Shown here: in pieces, positions 1 to 9,344 of the stretch
Layout: every line of letters starts with the position of its first letter
Position numbering within the stretch: the stretch's first letter is position 1
From: DAMCZI01 sp032095175
Lineage (GTDB): Bacteria > Bacillota > Clostridia > Clostridiales > Caloramatoraceae
NCBI GenBank assembly: GCA_032095175.1
Contig: DAMCZI010000002.1
Coordinates: 62,001-126,000, forward strand
DNA: 64,000 bases
Reading direction: 5' to 3'
Notes under the pieces: generated by a model
Seen by the model: only the letters and a program-made list of their open reading frames with translations
Database searches by the model: none
Told to the model about the DNA's origin: nothing
Program-made: the position numbers and the translations under genes

Positions 1-35
1 AAGTTTACACAAAATTTTTTACAGGCTCGTTATAC

Positions 36-725
36 TTATTTGATTTGTTTATTTTCGAATCTGTAGTGTCCTGTAATAGGTGCACTCTTGGAATATTTAA
101 TTAGTGCATCCTCTTCCCTTACAGGTTGTGCACTATTATGTATAATATATGCAACCCCTCTACTATTTCGTTTATCAGAGACAACAGCAATATGGGAATA
201 ATTTTTACCAAATATAACTATATCCCCTGGCTGCCATTCACTAATTTTATAAGGATCCAAGCTGTATGAAACTGCATTGCTATCAAAAAATACCTTTAAG
301 TTTGACACTCTTCTAAAATCAATATTCTTATCTGGCTTTCCAGCTACCCTTGGATACATTGATAAATTATTCCTTATATGTTCATCCACCATATCTTTAA
401 GAGAATATCCCGCATTTTTAAAGGCTCTCCATACAACATCTGTGCAAACTCCCTCATTTTCCGGGGGATAGCCACCCTCATAATAGGCACTTCTGTACTT
501 TGGCTTGTTTTCGGCATCTTTTCTGGCTCCTAACAAAATGTCATTATAATCATCTATTCCATTTTTATTATAATCGTTTTCACTTTTAATGGTTTCAATG
601 TCAAAATCCTTTGCTGTATATGTTTTCTTAGGAATTAGATTCCAATATGAAAGAGTGTAGTAGCCGCCTATAAGAATAGCTGATATAGCAATAGAAATGA
701 ATATCTTCTTTTGTTTTAATCTCAT
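36..725 (-). CDS. DUF1287 family membrane-anchored NlpC/P60-like protein
   Basis: The 229-aa protein has one N-terminal membrane segment (about residues 8-28) and then an extracytoplasmic domain. A short Asp/Asn-rich stretch (residues 51-62) resembles a calcium-binding loop. Cys94 in GVCTDVV and His178 in YSHIAVV are placed like the Cys/His pair of NlpC/P60-type cysteine peptidases, and the overall pattern matches DUF1287. That suggests a cell-wall amidase or peptidase at the outer membrane face, although the family has no firmly assigned substrate that I know of. A GGAGATGG ribosome site precedes the ATG. It appears monocistronic, and the region downstream is cut by the window edge. Confidence 0.8.
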   Translation of the reverse strand: MRLKQKKIFISIAISAILIGGYYTLSYWNLIPKKTYTAKDFDIETIKSENDYNKNGIDDYNDILLGARKDAENKPKYRSAYYEGGYPPENEGVCTDVVWRAFKNAGYSLKDMVDEHIRNNLSMYPRVAGKPDKNIDFRRVSNLKVFFDSNAVSYSLDPYKISEWQPGDIVIFGKNYSHIAVVSDKRNSRGVAYIIHNSAQPVREEDALIKYSKSAPITGHYRFENKQIK

Positions 726-866
726 ACTACCATCTCCTATCCTATAAATGAGCTTTTATAGTCCCTTAGTGTTTACACAACTTGCCTATTTTACCTACCT
801 TATTAATGCTTTTTTAAATTATTACCTTAAAATTGTTTATATTATATTTGTAAATTCTAAAATTTC

Positions 867-1769
867 CTATTTTATCATACCGCTCACTATTTGCAGTGAT
901 AAAATACTATAATCCCAAATGTGTTTACCTTCCTCTATAAAACCAAGTCTTTGATTAAATCTCTCTGCAATTAACTGCTTTAATTCAGCTAGTTCTATAT
1001 CATTTAATCCTTCCTTATTTAGATTAACCCCCATATCTATCCCCTCAAACAACTGTGCCTTTTCTGCTTCAAGCATTGCTACTTTTTCGTCTAAACTGTT
1101 TCTAGCATCGTCAATAACCATTGGAATAGAAATCGCATCAATTTGTATATTTTTAAAGCCAAGTTCTTCAAATAATGTCGGCAACCCTATGGGATCAGGC
1201 CAATACTTAGCAACTTCATATTTTTTATTAGCATCATCACTTTCCTTAAACAGCTTATCTAAAAGTTCTATCTCTCTCTTACTTTGCTTTGGTAGCAAGT
1301 CAGGCTCGGTTTTTATATATTTATCCGGTCTTGCATACATTACAGATATCCTTCCCCCTGCTCTGCACACTCTTTTTTGCTCTAATAAGAATTCTCTGTT
1401 TGGTACATGTTCTATTACTGTGTGGGATACACAGGCATCCACTGAACTATCTTCCAATGGTAAATTTAGTGCATCTCCTTCATAGTAGCTTATATTATGC
1501 AAGCATTGTTCTTTAGCCTTTTTATTTGCATAATTAACAAATATAGTATCTCTATCTATTCCTATTATTTGTGACTTGTTTTCTAACCATTTTGACAGCT
1601 TTCTTGTAATAGCCCCAGGTCCACATCCAATATCAACTACAGTCATTCCCGGTTTTAGACTCAGCAAGCCTAAAAACAGATCCTTTCTATCATCTCTAAA
1701 TCTCATTTCTCTGCTTAAATCCAAATTTAAAATCCCCTGTATATTTTCTGACCATATATTGTTTGCCAT
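867..1769 (-). CDS. class I SAM-dependent methyltransferase
   Basis: This 300-aa protein has a UbiE/Methyltransf_11-type Rossmann domain. Motif I is VVDIGCGPGAITRKL (about residues 44-58), followed by an acidic GIDRD strand end that binds the SAM ribose, and by DACVSHTVIEHV as motif IV. A C-terminal extension of about 100 residues probably caps the substrate site. The substrate cannot be told from sequence; small-molecule or antibiotic-like targets are possible given the neighbours. The start is supported by GGAGG six bases before the ATG. It sits 40 bp downstream of a GNAT gene in the same direction and may be cotranscribed with it. Confidence 0.85.
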   Translation of the reverse strand: MANNIWSENIQGILNLDLSREMRFRDDRKDLFLGLLSLKPGMTVVDIGCGPGAITRKLSKWLENKSQIIGIDRDTIFVNYANKKAKEQCLHNISYYEGDALNLPLEDSSVDACVSHTVIEHVPNREFLLEQKRVCRAGGRISVMYARPDKYIKTEPDLLPKQSKREIELLDKLFKESDDANKKYEVAKYWPDPIGLPTLFEELGFKNIQIDAISIPMVIDDARNSLDEKVAMLEAEKAQLFEGIDMGVNLNKEGLNDIELAELKQLIAERFNQRLGFIEEGKHIWDYSILSLQIVSGMIK

Positions 1770-1810
1770 AATATACCTCCCTATGTACCAAAGTAGTGTT
1801 TTTTTAATTG

Positions 1811-2695
1811 TTATAATGCCCTAGCCCAATGCCCTATACTTTTTATTTCATTAAAGCCCACCTTTTTATACAATCCATATGCCTTTTCATTATGTCTATA
1901 TACATGAAGTCTCCCAGTATCCATTCCATTGCTTCTACCTTTATCTAAAATAAACTCAATAAGCTTATATCCGTAGCCTTTATTTCTAAAATCCTTAAGA
2001 ACAGCAATTTCTTCAATATATATAACCTTTTTATTCTCCTGTTTATTTCTTTTTTCATTTATATATGAGATTATAAAGCCTATGGGCTTATTGCTCTCGA
2101 ATAGTACAAATACCAAATCGCTATTTGTGTGAGTCAATTCATCGATTTCTTCTTCTTTGTAATTGAAGATACTTCCTTCCATACATTCCTTCATGAAATT
2201 ATGAATCCATTTTTTATCACCTATTTCATAGAAGGTTTTGCTGTCTATTCTTATATTTTCACTGGATAAATCTTGAATAGCTTTTTCCATCTGAATATGT
2301 TCTTTTTCCATTATAAAACCTGAATCCTTTAAGGCTTCTGTTAAACAACCTTTATCATTTAATCCAGTAAATTTGATTCTTTTAATATTGGTATTAGAGT
2401 AATATTCATGTACAAACTCCAACATATTTTTATATATATGGTAATCTCTATACTGTTTTTTAACATATATTGTTTCTACTATCGCTATATCAGTTTCTTT
2501 GAAAATTTCTACAAAACCAATATCTTCACTGCTGCAGGATAGCACAAATATATCTAGAAATTCTGACTTAATATTCTCCATATTAGTTTTCAAAAATTCA
2601 TCCTTTGTTGTCTTTAGCACATATGGATCTTCAAAAGAAAGCTCATTATTTAGTTCTATATATCTTTCAATATTATCTAATGTTAATTTTTTCAT
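1811..2695 (-). CDS. tandem-domain GNAT N-acetyltransferase
   Basis: At 294 aa this is about twice the length of a single GNAT domain. The C-terminal half has the complete fold: strand-4 motif YIEEIAVLKDFRNKGYG with the acetyl-CoA pyrophosphate loop (R-N-K-G-Y-G), then RLHVYRHNEKAYGLYKKVGF as motif B. The N-terminal half (about residues 1-140) looks like a degenerate second GNAT unit with a Y-R-D-Y-H-I-Y loop. Such proteins acetylate amines on small molecules or proteins; the acceptor is unknown. A GGGGGAAATGGG ribosome region precedes the ATG. It is probably the first gene of a pair with the methyltransferase downstream. Confidence 0.85.
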   Translation of the reverse strand: MKKLTLDNIERYIELNNELSFEDPYVLKTTKDEFLKTNMENIKSEFLDIFVLSCSSEDIGFVEIFKETDIAIVETIYVKKQYRDYHIYKNMLEFVHEYYSNTNIKRIKFTGLNDKGCLTEALKDSGFIMEKEHIQMEKAIQDLSSENIRIDSKTFYEIGDKKWIHNFMKECMEGSIFNYKEEEIDELTHTNSDLVFVLFESNKPIGFIISYINEKRNKQENKKVIYIEEIAVLKDFRNKGYGYKLIEFILDKGRSNGMDTGRLHVYRHNEKAYGLYKKVGFNEIKSIGHWARAL

Positions 2696-2875
2696 CCCAT
2701 TTCCCCCATTTTTGATTCATAATAAATACAATTATAGCATAATAACCTATTCCATTATATATTTGCATTTACATAAAATGAAAAACGCCTTAGAATTAAA
2801 GTGATGTGATAGACTGTTTTGTAAAGTGTAATGTAAGAATTTTATTACATTGTATAAGAAAGTAGGGATTACAAA

Positions 2876-3424
2876 ATGAGGCTCTTTTTTGCAATAGAAT
2901 TTGATAATGAGACAAAAGAGTATATTAAGGAAGTTCAAAATATTATAAGAGAAAATTCAGTTAAGGGTAATTTCAGTCATGAAGGAAATTTTCATCTCAC
3001 ACTAAAATTTATGGGCGAGATTGAGCAAGGAAATCTCACAAAACTAAAATCCTCCCTTGATAGAGCTGTAGGGCAAATTGATCCATTCTCCTTTAAATTT
3101 AATAAGCTTGGATTTTTCACCAAAGAATCTAAGAAAATCGTTTGGATAGGTATAAAAAATGAAGATAAAGTTCTTGATAGGCTATATAATACCCTCGAGA
3201 CTATTCTATATGAAAATGACTTTCCAAAGGATTTCAGAGGCTATAGTCCTCATATAACTCTATCCCGTGAGACAGTTTTTAAGACTGGTTTTGATGAGCA
3301 ACTTGGAAAAATTAAAATAAATTCAACGGAAATAAAGGTTAATAAAGTCTCCCTTATGGAAAGTACAAGAATAAATGGCAAATTAACTTATAGGGCTGTT
3401 TACATTAAGGAAATTCAACCATAA
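2876..3424 (+). CDS. thpR: RNA 2',3'-cyclic phosphodiesterase
   Basis: The 182-aa protein belongs to the 2H phosphoesterase (LigT/ThpR) family. Both catalytic H-x-T-x motifs are present: HLTL at residues 40-43 and HITL at 126-129. The family opens 2',3'-cyclic phosphates on RNA ends and can ligate 2'-5' RNA in vitro. Length and the start MRLFFAIEF are typical of the family. It is a lone plus-strand gene facing a minus-strand methyltransferase, with a shared hairpin terminator between them. An AGTAGGG ribosome site lies ahead of the ATG. Confidence 0.9.
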   Translation: MRLFFAIEFDNETKEYIKEVQNIIRENSVKGNFSHEGNFHLTLKFMGEIEQGNLTKLKSSLDRAVGQIDPFSFKFNKLGFFTKESKKIVWIGIKNEDKVLDRLYNTLETILYENDFPKDFRGYSPHITLSRETVFKTGFDEQLGKIKINSTEIKVNKVSLMESTRINGKLTYRAVYIKEIQP

Positions 3425-3431
3425 CCATTAA

Positions 3432-3459
3432 GGCACAAGAAAAAATTTTTCCTTGTGCC
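3432..3459. terminator. bidirectional intrinsic terminator
   Basis: An 8-bp stem GGCACAAG/CTTGTGCC encloses an A5-T5 core that can extend the stem, and it is followed by T-rich sequence on the plus strand. It lies between the convergent thpR gene and the methyltransferase gene, so it can serve both. Confidence 0.75.
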
Positions 3460-3473
3460 ATTTATTTTGGATT

Positions 3474-4043
3474 TTATTTTACAAACTCTATTTTAAATAC
3501 CGCATCATTTTGTTCTTCTTTTATTACTTTAAATCCAGCCTTGATTCCCATATTCTTAAAATATTCAATATCTTGCATTTTGTCTTTTCTTAAGGTTCCA
3601 TAACCAGTTTCTATTCGTTTATTTGTTGTGCTTATTTGAAGTTTAATTACAAATATATCTTTAATACTTCCATCATATTCTGGTATTTCAGTATCCCATA
3701 AAATAAACTTCCCATCTTTTCTAAGCACCCTATAAATCTCACTAAAAACCTTTTCATGATCGACCTTTTTAATATACATTAATATAAAAAATGCTGTTAC
3801 TGCATCAAAGGCGTTTTCTAAAAATGCTAATTCTCTTGCATCCATAACTATTTTAAGTGGTCCCTCTGGAGCTTCTTCAAGTTCATCCTTTCTTGGATCG
3901 ATGGCAACTACTTTTTCTCCATAGCACAAGCCAATTATTCCTTCTCCGCCACCGCCAATATCTAGAATTCTTTCTCCATTGATTTCTCTTTCTATGGTTA
4001 CTTTCTGGTTTTCAACAACATACATTCTTTCATCTTGATTCAT
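3474..4043 (-). CDS. class I SAM-dependent methyltransferase
   Basis: This 189-aa protein has motif I ILDIGGGGEGIIG (about residues 26-38), an acidic AIDPR after strand 2, and FDAVTAFFILMYI at motif IV, a minimal SAM methyltransferase core. I place the start at the ATG of MNQDERMY because GAGGTG lies just before it; a TTG ten codons upstream would make the gene overlap its neighbour. The gene begins about 20 bp after the end of the NIF3-type gene and is probably cotranscribed with it. The substrate is unknown. Confidence 0.85.
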   Translation of the reverse strand: MNQDERMYVVENQKVTIEREINGERILDIGGGGEGIIGLCYGEKVVAIDPRKDELEEAPEGPLKIVMDARELAFLENAFDAVTAFFILMYIKKVDHEKVFSEIYRVLRKDGKFILWDTEIPEYDGSIKDIFVIKLQISTTNKRIETGYGTLRKDKMQDIEYFKNMGIKAGFKVIKEEQNDAVFKIEFVK

Positions 4044-4065
4044 AAAAAGCACCTCGCAATTACGT

Positions 4066-4821
4066 TTACTCAATGTGTTCCTCTTTAAGCTTTATAATCT
4101 CTAACATGGGATATTTTTTATTAAGCATTTGAGTTAAATTCTCAAGCCCAAATATCTCTGTAAATGTATGACTGCCAACTATAAGATTTATTTTTCTGTA
4201 CTTTGCATATTCAACAGTATAAAGTATTTTCTCTCCAGTAAGATATACATCACAGCCTAAATTAACAGCATCTTTTATGTCTATTGCAGAAAAACCAGCA
4301 CCTGTAACTACCCCTATTCTTTTTATTAGCTTTTCATTATTTCTCCATGTACGTACAGGCTCTTCCAGTAATAACTCTATTTTACTAACAAGCTCATTAA
4401 ATTCTATTGGATTATCTATTTCTCCTATTCTGCCACAATACATTCCTTCATCATTAGAGAATTTGTCTATGACTTTAAAGCCAAGCTTTTTTAATATTGA
4501 TGTGTTGTTGCCAAATTCAGCATCATCCAATGGTATATGAATATAGAAGTGAGTTATATTATTCTGTTTTAAAATACCTAGCGCCTCTTCCTTAATTCCA
4601 GTCATCCACTCCCAAGCATCATGATGAGTTATTAGTAGATTAACATTATTTTTTGCTGCTTCTTGAGCAACCCCAATAGTTAAGTTGGTACAATATCCTA
4701 CCTTTAAAATATTATCCTTTCCCATATTGGTAAAACCATATTCATTTTTTCCTTCTACAAGTTCTAATTTTTCTTTTGTAAATGTATCAATAATAAATTT
4801 CTCAAAATCTTTAATTAACAC
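4066..4821 (-). CDS. NIF3-family dinuclear metal-binding protein
   Basis: The 251-aa protein matches the NIF3/YqfO family (often labelled GTP cyclohydrolase I type 2). It shows the metal-binding NLLITHHDAWEW motif with His66-His67, a conserved GVVTGAGFSAI loop, VYLTGE, and a C-terminal IVGSHTFTE that supplies further metal ligands. Members form hexameric rings with two metals per subunit; the physiological reaction is unsettled. It starts at GTG with AAGGAGG six bases upstream. The next gene downstream is a small methyltransferase. Confidence 0.88.
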   Translation of the reverse strand: MLIKDFEKFIIDTFTKEKLELVEGKNEYGFTNMGKDNILKVGYCTNLTIGVAQEAAKNNVNLLITHHDAWEWMTGIKEEALGILKQNNITHFYIHIPLDDAEFGNNTSILKKLGFKVIDKFSNDEGMYCGRIGEIDNPIEFNELVSKIELLLEEPVRTWRNNEKLIKRIGVVTGAGFSAIDIKDAVNLGCDVYLTGEKILYTVEYAKYRKINLIVGSHTFTEIFGLENLTQMLNKKYPMLEIIKLKEEHIE

Positions 4822-4952
4822 CTTTTTCCTCCTTGTATTTCAATTAATATTTTCCCCTCATTCCAATGTTTATTAAAAACCGCCCCAAATATAAACTTAA
4901 ATCTCAAGGACTAATTATAATACTATTAAATCATAATATATTTATTTCATCA

Positions 4953-6086
4953 TTATACATTGCCATCTTTCTTTATTGTTGATTCTCCTACAATTTTTTT
5001 ATTTATTAAATAGCTGCATCCAAAATAAGAATCATCGAACAATTCTATCTTGGATAGCAAATCGATATCTTTTATTTTATTCCAGTTTATTTTTTTACTT
5101 AGTTCTTTCAGTATAAGTTCAGAATCAAACCCAGTATAGCCTCTACTGTAATAGTTTGTAATTTTAGGTTCTACATAACCTGTTAATCCTAAAGAATTAT
5201 GCTTATGTATTAATTCAACATATAAATCATTCAAAGCTGTTTCTCGCTCTTTTCTTTCAGTTGAAGTTAGGGCCTTTTCTATTAAAGGAGAAACAATTTT
5301 AAATATTTTAAGCTTTTTAAAAGCTACTCCAAACCACTTACTATAGGGGAAGTATTTCTTTTCATAATAAAAACATATTTTCATCAACTTATTTATTATT
5401 CTATTGGTAATAATACTCTCACCTATTCTATCATCTTTTTCTGCACATCTTCCTATAAATGCCTGTTCTTCATTAATCGCTTTCCATAATATATAAGTGC
5501 GTAAAATTAAAACTTCATCTGGGAAAAATGCCAGAGCTCGTCTAGCTTTTGTTAAATCACTAAAGCCATCATAAAATACTTCTCCACTTGTTAACTCCAA
5601 GAGGTTCTGTATTGGGAAGGCTAACCAATCTTCGAAATTTATTTTCCAGTCTTCATCAATTATAATATCTCTATTAAAAAAAGAATTTACTGTCTCTATT
5701 TCTATAAAATGATTTATAGGATATTCTTTTTTATACTGCATATAAGCATTATTAAACCATCCTTCTACAGCCTTATAATTAGTCGGAAATCCTTTGTATT
5801 CAAAAGGCAAATTGTACTTGAATAAAGTATCCAGATTATCTTTTATAACATTGAAATCCTTTTTTTCTAAAAAAATTTGTAATCTTGGACCCCAAACATG
5901 ATCTGTAGATTTATAATCATCAAATCCAAATACATCTGAACAATGCCCGGTTAGCGCTGCTGCATATTTAAGATTAGGATATTCTTTATTTATTAGTGGC
6001 TTAATAACATCATTATAAAATTCTTTATTTAACTGCAAACCTGGAATAAAATCTCTTTGACTTTTACATATAAAAATATCATTCAT
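4953..6086 (-). CDS. DUF4037 nucleotidyltransferase-like protein
   Basis: The 377-aa protein resembles DUF4037 proteins: an N-terminal nucleotidyltransferase-like region (ALTGHCSDVFGFDDYKSTDHVWGPRL), then a long helical C-terminal domain with conserved charged segments. The S-D-x-x-G-x-D-D and T-D-H pattern could represent a pol-beta-type G-S..D-x-D site in modified form. Activity is unproven for this family. It starts 15 bp after the S41 peptidase gene with GGAGGG ahead of its ATG, so it is the third gene of a likely three-gene operon with that peptidase and a membrane protein. Confidence 0.75.
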   Translation of the reverse strand: MNDIFICKSQRDFIPGLQLNKEFYNDVIKPLINKEYPNLKYAAALTGHCSDVFGFDDYKSTDHVWGPRLQIFLEKKDFNVIKDNLDTLFKYNLPFEYKGFPTNYKAVEGWFNNAYMQYKKEYPINHFIEIETVNSFFNRDIIIDEDWKINFEDWLAFPIQNLLELTSGEVFYDGFSDLTKARRALAFFPDEVLILRTYILWKAINEEQAFIGRCAEKDDRIGESIITNRIINKLMKICFYYEKKYFPYSKWFGVAFKKLKIFKIVSPLIEKALTSTERKERETALNDLYVELIHKHNSLGLTGYVEPKITNYYSRGYTGFDSELILKELSKKINWNKIKDIDLLSKIELFDDSYFGCSYLINKKIVGESTIKKDGNV

Positions 6087-6101
6087 ATTGTTTTTCCCTC
6101 C

Positions 6102-7397
6102 TTAAGAATTCGTGAACATACTAATAGCTTCGTTTAATACAACATCATGTCCATTTAGAACATCTTCTATTGTCGGATAAATTAACACATTAGGAAATAA
6201 GGCAATATCACCCTCGCAACTATGAGCTGGTCTTGTGAAAATTCTTGAAGACACCCTAAATTTAATATTGTAATTAGGAGTTTTAAACCGTAATGGATTC
6301 CCATAGGAGCACGGCTTACCTCCTGTTGGCTCTCCAACAATTTTTGCTATGTTATTGTCTTTAAGTACTGTCGCAAATATCCTTGCACTGCTGAAGGTTT
6401 TATTGGAAACAAGGCAGATGATTTTGCCTTTGAAAAGTTCTACATTCTTATATGTATTATTATTAATCAAGCATTTCTCTGAATTAATATTAATCAAGTC
6501 ATCTTGATTTCGTTCTTTAACACCATAAAAATAATAGCTATCAATGCTGATGTATTTGAGAAATTCGGTTGCCACTCTTGAATCTCCACCCATATTTTCA
6601 CGAAGATCAATGATAATGTTATATATATTTTGTTTCCTGACTAGATCAAAAAAATTATTAAGTTTTTCTATATATTCATCATTATATCTACACTCATCTA
6701 GTTTTAATATTGCAGTAGAGTTATCAACCCAAAAATCAATAAAATTTTCATTGCTTTTAAAATCTAAAAATCCATTGTACTTTTCTAAGGCTAATTCATA
6801 TGTAAAAGTTTGATTATTTCTCAATACAGTAACCTTGACTGTTTTTGAATTCAATGCCTTTATATTGCTTAACATAAATTCACTAAAAATATGGTAATTT
6901 ATAAATGGATATGTTGTAGTTCTCATTTTTACAAGATAAATATTTTCATGAGGAATGATTGTACATAACTGTTCTAACACTTGGTTTATTGCATGATATC
7001 CAATATCAATTATCTCATCACCCTTCAATATTCCATGACGATCTTCAACTGCATAAAGACCATCATTCAACCAAACACAAGGTAGATTAACACATAAATC
7101 ATCTGGAGAATATTCGACTTCAATATTTGTATGGCTATCCTTCAGTAATGCTGTAAGCTTACATAGATTGACTATTAATTCATCTTCATCATGAATTTCA
7201 ATGACAGCTAAGCTAGCATATTCATTAAAATCATATGGCAAGCCAGACACAGATGATGGATGTGTTGATTTTATAGTATTTACAACATAATTAAAGTCCT
7301 CTATAAAACTGCTGTCTTTCATAATATAAGACTCACACTCCAATAATATTTTTGTAGTGTTGAAATTACTCTTAAATGAACATTTAATATATACCAT
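6102..7397 (-). CDS. S41 family peptidase (tail-specific protease-like)
   Basis: The 431-aa protein has the S41 (Ctp/tricorn-core) fold: a PDZ-like stretch near ILKGDEIIDIGYHAINQVLEQL split by other sequence, an IIDLRENMGGD strand, the nucleophile region LVSNKTFSSARIFA, and EPTGGKPCSYG after it. There is no signal peptide, so it may act in the cytoplasm or on a membrane partner. Its ATG overlaps the stop of the upstream membrane-protein gene as TAATG, which points to translational coupling; GAGAG lies before it. It is the middle gene of the membrane protein, peptidase, DUF4037 set. Confidence 0.85.
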   Translation of the reverse strand: MVYIKCSFKSNFNTTKILLECESYIMKDSSFIEDFNYVVNTIKSTHPSSVSGLPYDFNEYASLAVIEIHDEDELIVNLCKLTALLKDSHTNIEVEYSPDDLCVNLPCVWLNDGLYAVEDRHGILKGDEIIDIGYHAINQVLEQLCTIIPHENIYLVKMRTTTYPFINYHIFSEFMLSNIKALNSKTVKVTVLRNNQTFTYELALEKYNGFLDFKSNENFIDFWVDNSTAILKLDECRYNDEYIEKLNNFFDLVRKQNIYNIIIDLRENMGGDSRVATEFLKYISIDSYYFYGVKERNQDDLININSEKCLINNNTYKNVELFKGKIICLVSNKTFSSARIFATVLKDNNIAKIVGEPTGGKPCSYGNPLRFKTPNYNIKFRVSSRIFTRPAHSCEGDIALFPNVLIYPTIEDVLNGHDVVLNEAISMFTNS

Positions 7398-8101
7398 TAT
7401 TTTCTCTCAACAAACTCAACTTGTCCTTTATCATTGTATAGTCTAAAGTTAAATCCATTGACACTTCCACTTACATTAATATATATTTCTTTTATATTTG
7501 CTATAAATAATAAATCCACTTCCTTTTTCTCTTTACTATTTAATATAAACTTTTTATCTGTTTTATAATCGTATTCTTTAGCTTTCAATTTTTCTTCAGT
7601 AAAATATTTTTTGTACCATCCTGGAACTTCAACTTCTATATAAAATTCCTGCTGCTTTTCACTACAGTTCTCTAATTCAATGGTACAGTTTAATATTTTC
7701 TTACCTTTATCAGTGTTATTAATATATAAAGTATTATTTACATCACGATTATAATAAATTGAGTTTAAGTCCTTTGACATGCTTTTTACTATTTTTATGC
7801 AAAAAATATTTAATGGATTAGCAAGATACATAACTATAATTGTAGCAACTATCCTTTTAATAACATTATCAAATAATTTATTTTGTCCAAATCGGTTTAT
7901 GAATATAAACCCACAATAAATTAATAGCATAGAGACAGCACTTGCATAATATGTAGTTGATGAACCTCTTCTAATTGGCTTAAACACTTTTCCCACAAAT
8001 GGTGTTGCATTGTTATTTGTATTGAATAATAAAACCATTCCAAGTATAACCAGAAGAATTGATAATATACATTTCCTCTTTTTTGAGAAATTTATTCTCA
8101 T
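7397..8101 (-). CDS. membrane protein of unknown function, coupled to S41 peptidase
   Basis: I do not recognise this 234-aa protein. It has three predicted membrane segments in the first 110 residues (around 12-27, 50-70 and 83-105), then a soluble C-terminal half with alternating hydrophobic strands that could form a beta-sandwich domain (for example LNCTIELENCSEKQQEFYIE). Its stop overlaps the start of the S41 peptidase gene by one base. It may be the substrate, membrane anchor or sensor for that peptidase, which is an inference from coupling only. Confidence 0.7.
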   Translation of the reverse strand: MRINFSKKRKCILSILLVILGMVLLFNTNNNATPFVGKVFKPIRRGSSTTYYASAVSMLLIYCGFIFINRFGQNKLFDNVIKRIVATIIVMYLANPLNIFCIKIVKSMSKDLNSIYYNRDVNNTLYINNTDKGKKILNCTIELENCSEKQQEFYIEVEVPGWYKKYFTEEKLKAKEYDYKTDKKFILNSKEKKEVDLLFIANIKEIYINVSGSVNGFNFRLYNDKGQVEFVERK

Positions 8102-8155
8102 ATTCTCACTTCCTATGATTATATTCTATATTGATATAAAATTAGTTTAACCATT

Positions 8156-8599
8156 CTACTTCTGCAGCATATATAAAGTATATGGATAAAATCCAAGCTT
8201 CCTATAAAATTGTATCGTAGATTCATTTTCCTGGGATACAGTTACTCCAATTGCCTTACATTTGTTTTCTTTCATCCATTGGATATGTTTGGACACAAGC
8301 TTCTTTCCAATCCCCTTTCCCCTATGAATCTCATTTACATGAAGCGAATCAAGTTCTCCCTTTCCATTGGTTATTGTTGATATACAGTAACCAACATATT
8401 CATTACCAATTCTTGCAACAGTTATTTTCATTGTCTCGCTGTCATACATACTAAAAGGTTTCATTCTTTCTTCAAAGTTAAAAGAGTGACATAATTCTTT
8501 AAAGTATTCTGAAATATTCTCATGATACTTTCTATTTTTTTCCCAAAGTTCCTTGATAACTTCAATCTCAGCATATGAAATATCAAATATTTCACACAT
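8156..8599 (-). CDS. GNAT N-acetyltransferase
   Basis: This 147-aa single-domain GNAT has the acetyl-CoA loop in LDSLHVNEIHRGKGIGKKL and the motif B GVTVSQENESTIQFYRKLGF. The ribosome site is GAGGAGGG. It shares its start region (EIxxxKELWEKNRKYHE) and architecture with the GNAT at 62687-63151, so the two may be paralogs. The acceptor is unknown. It is monocistronic as far as can be seen. Confidence 0.88.
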   Translation of the reverse strand: MCEIFDISYAEIEVIKELWEKNRKYHENISEYFKELCHSFNFEERMKPFSMYDSETMKITVARIGNEYVGYCISTITNGKGELDSLHVNEIHRGKGIGKKLVSKHIQWMKENKCKAIGVTVSQENESTIQFYRKLGFYPYTLYMLQK

Positions 8600-8778
8600 A
8601 ATTTTCCCTCCTCAAAATATTTTTTGCATCTTATCTATATGTTTTACATAAATGATTCTACATTGCTTAACCCTAAACATTTATGCGAAATCATATTCCT
8701 TGATTCATTAATCATAATATACATTATTCAAAATCTTTATTGCAATTTATATAGAGGTCAAAGGCTAAATTTCTTCTT

Positions 8779-9267
8779 TTATACATTAGTAAATTTCTGT
8801 ATAGGTCCATCCCAATTTGATTCTTTAACTTCCTCGAAATTATCATTAGTATATTCTGATATAACATTTCTCCAAAAACGTTGGGCTGGGATATTTTTTT
8901 CGAGCTGCCCTACCTTCCACTCGCCTTTAAATGTATCAAATGTGGTTCTGGCCACTTTTTTGCCCACCCCCATTTTTCTATACTTTTTCATTACAAAGAA
9001 CTCAGCAACTGAATAAATATTATTATCAAGTGCATTTAAGCCTTGATTTCGTATAAGTACAAATCCTGCCCACTTGTTGTCAACCTTTATTAAAAATGGA
9101 TATCTATTTTCTTCTGTCCAATAATGATCTAAGTACTTATATCCATATAAGCCATATTCATTTACATCCTCACAATCAAACTCAGTAAAATCATAATTAT
9201 ATAATTCCATCAAATTTCTCAATATAGATTTTTGTTCTATTGATGCTTTCTCTAGCTTAATCTCCAT
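8779..9267 (-). CDS. GNAT N-acetyltransferase
   Basis: This is a 162-aa GNAT. The acetyl-CoA-binding stretch is VAEFFVMKKYRKMGVGKKVA, followed by a shortened motif B (KNIPAQRFWRNVI). Spacing from GGAGG favours the ATG of MEIKLEK as the start rather than two nearby upstream ATGs. The C-terminal half (NFEEVKESNWDGPIQKF) is typical of a GNAT subgroup common in Firmicutes. The acceptor is unknown. Confidence 0.87.
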   Translation of the reverse strand: MEIKLEKASIEQKSILRNLMELYNYDFTEFDCEDVNEYGLYGYKYLDHYWTEENRYPFLIKVDNKWAGFVLIRNQGLNALDNNIYSVAEFFVMKKYRKMGVGKKVARTTFDTFKGEWKVGQLEKNIPAQRFWRNVISEYTNDNFEEVKESNWDGPIQKFTNV

Positions 9268-9344
9268 TTTCATTCCTCCAATTTTGATAATCAACATTCA
9301 TCACATTAGTATAATTATCGTTTTAAGCCCATTAATTTTACCTT

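Noticed and set aside
2499..2804. Plus-strand open frame of about 100 codons
   Set aside because: It lies antisense to the tandem GNAT gene, lacks a ribosome site and has low-complexity hydrophobic composition; it is a shadow of the real gene. The same reasoning removes the other antisense frames in the window.
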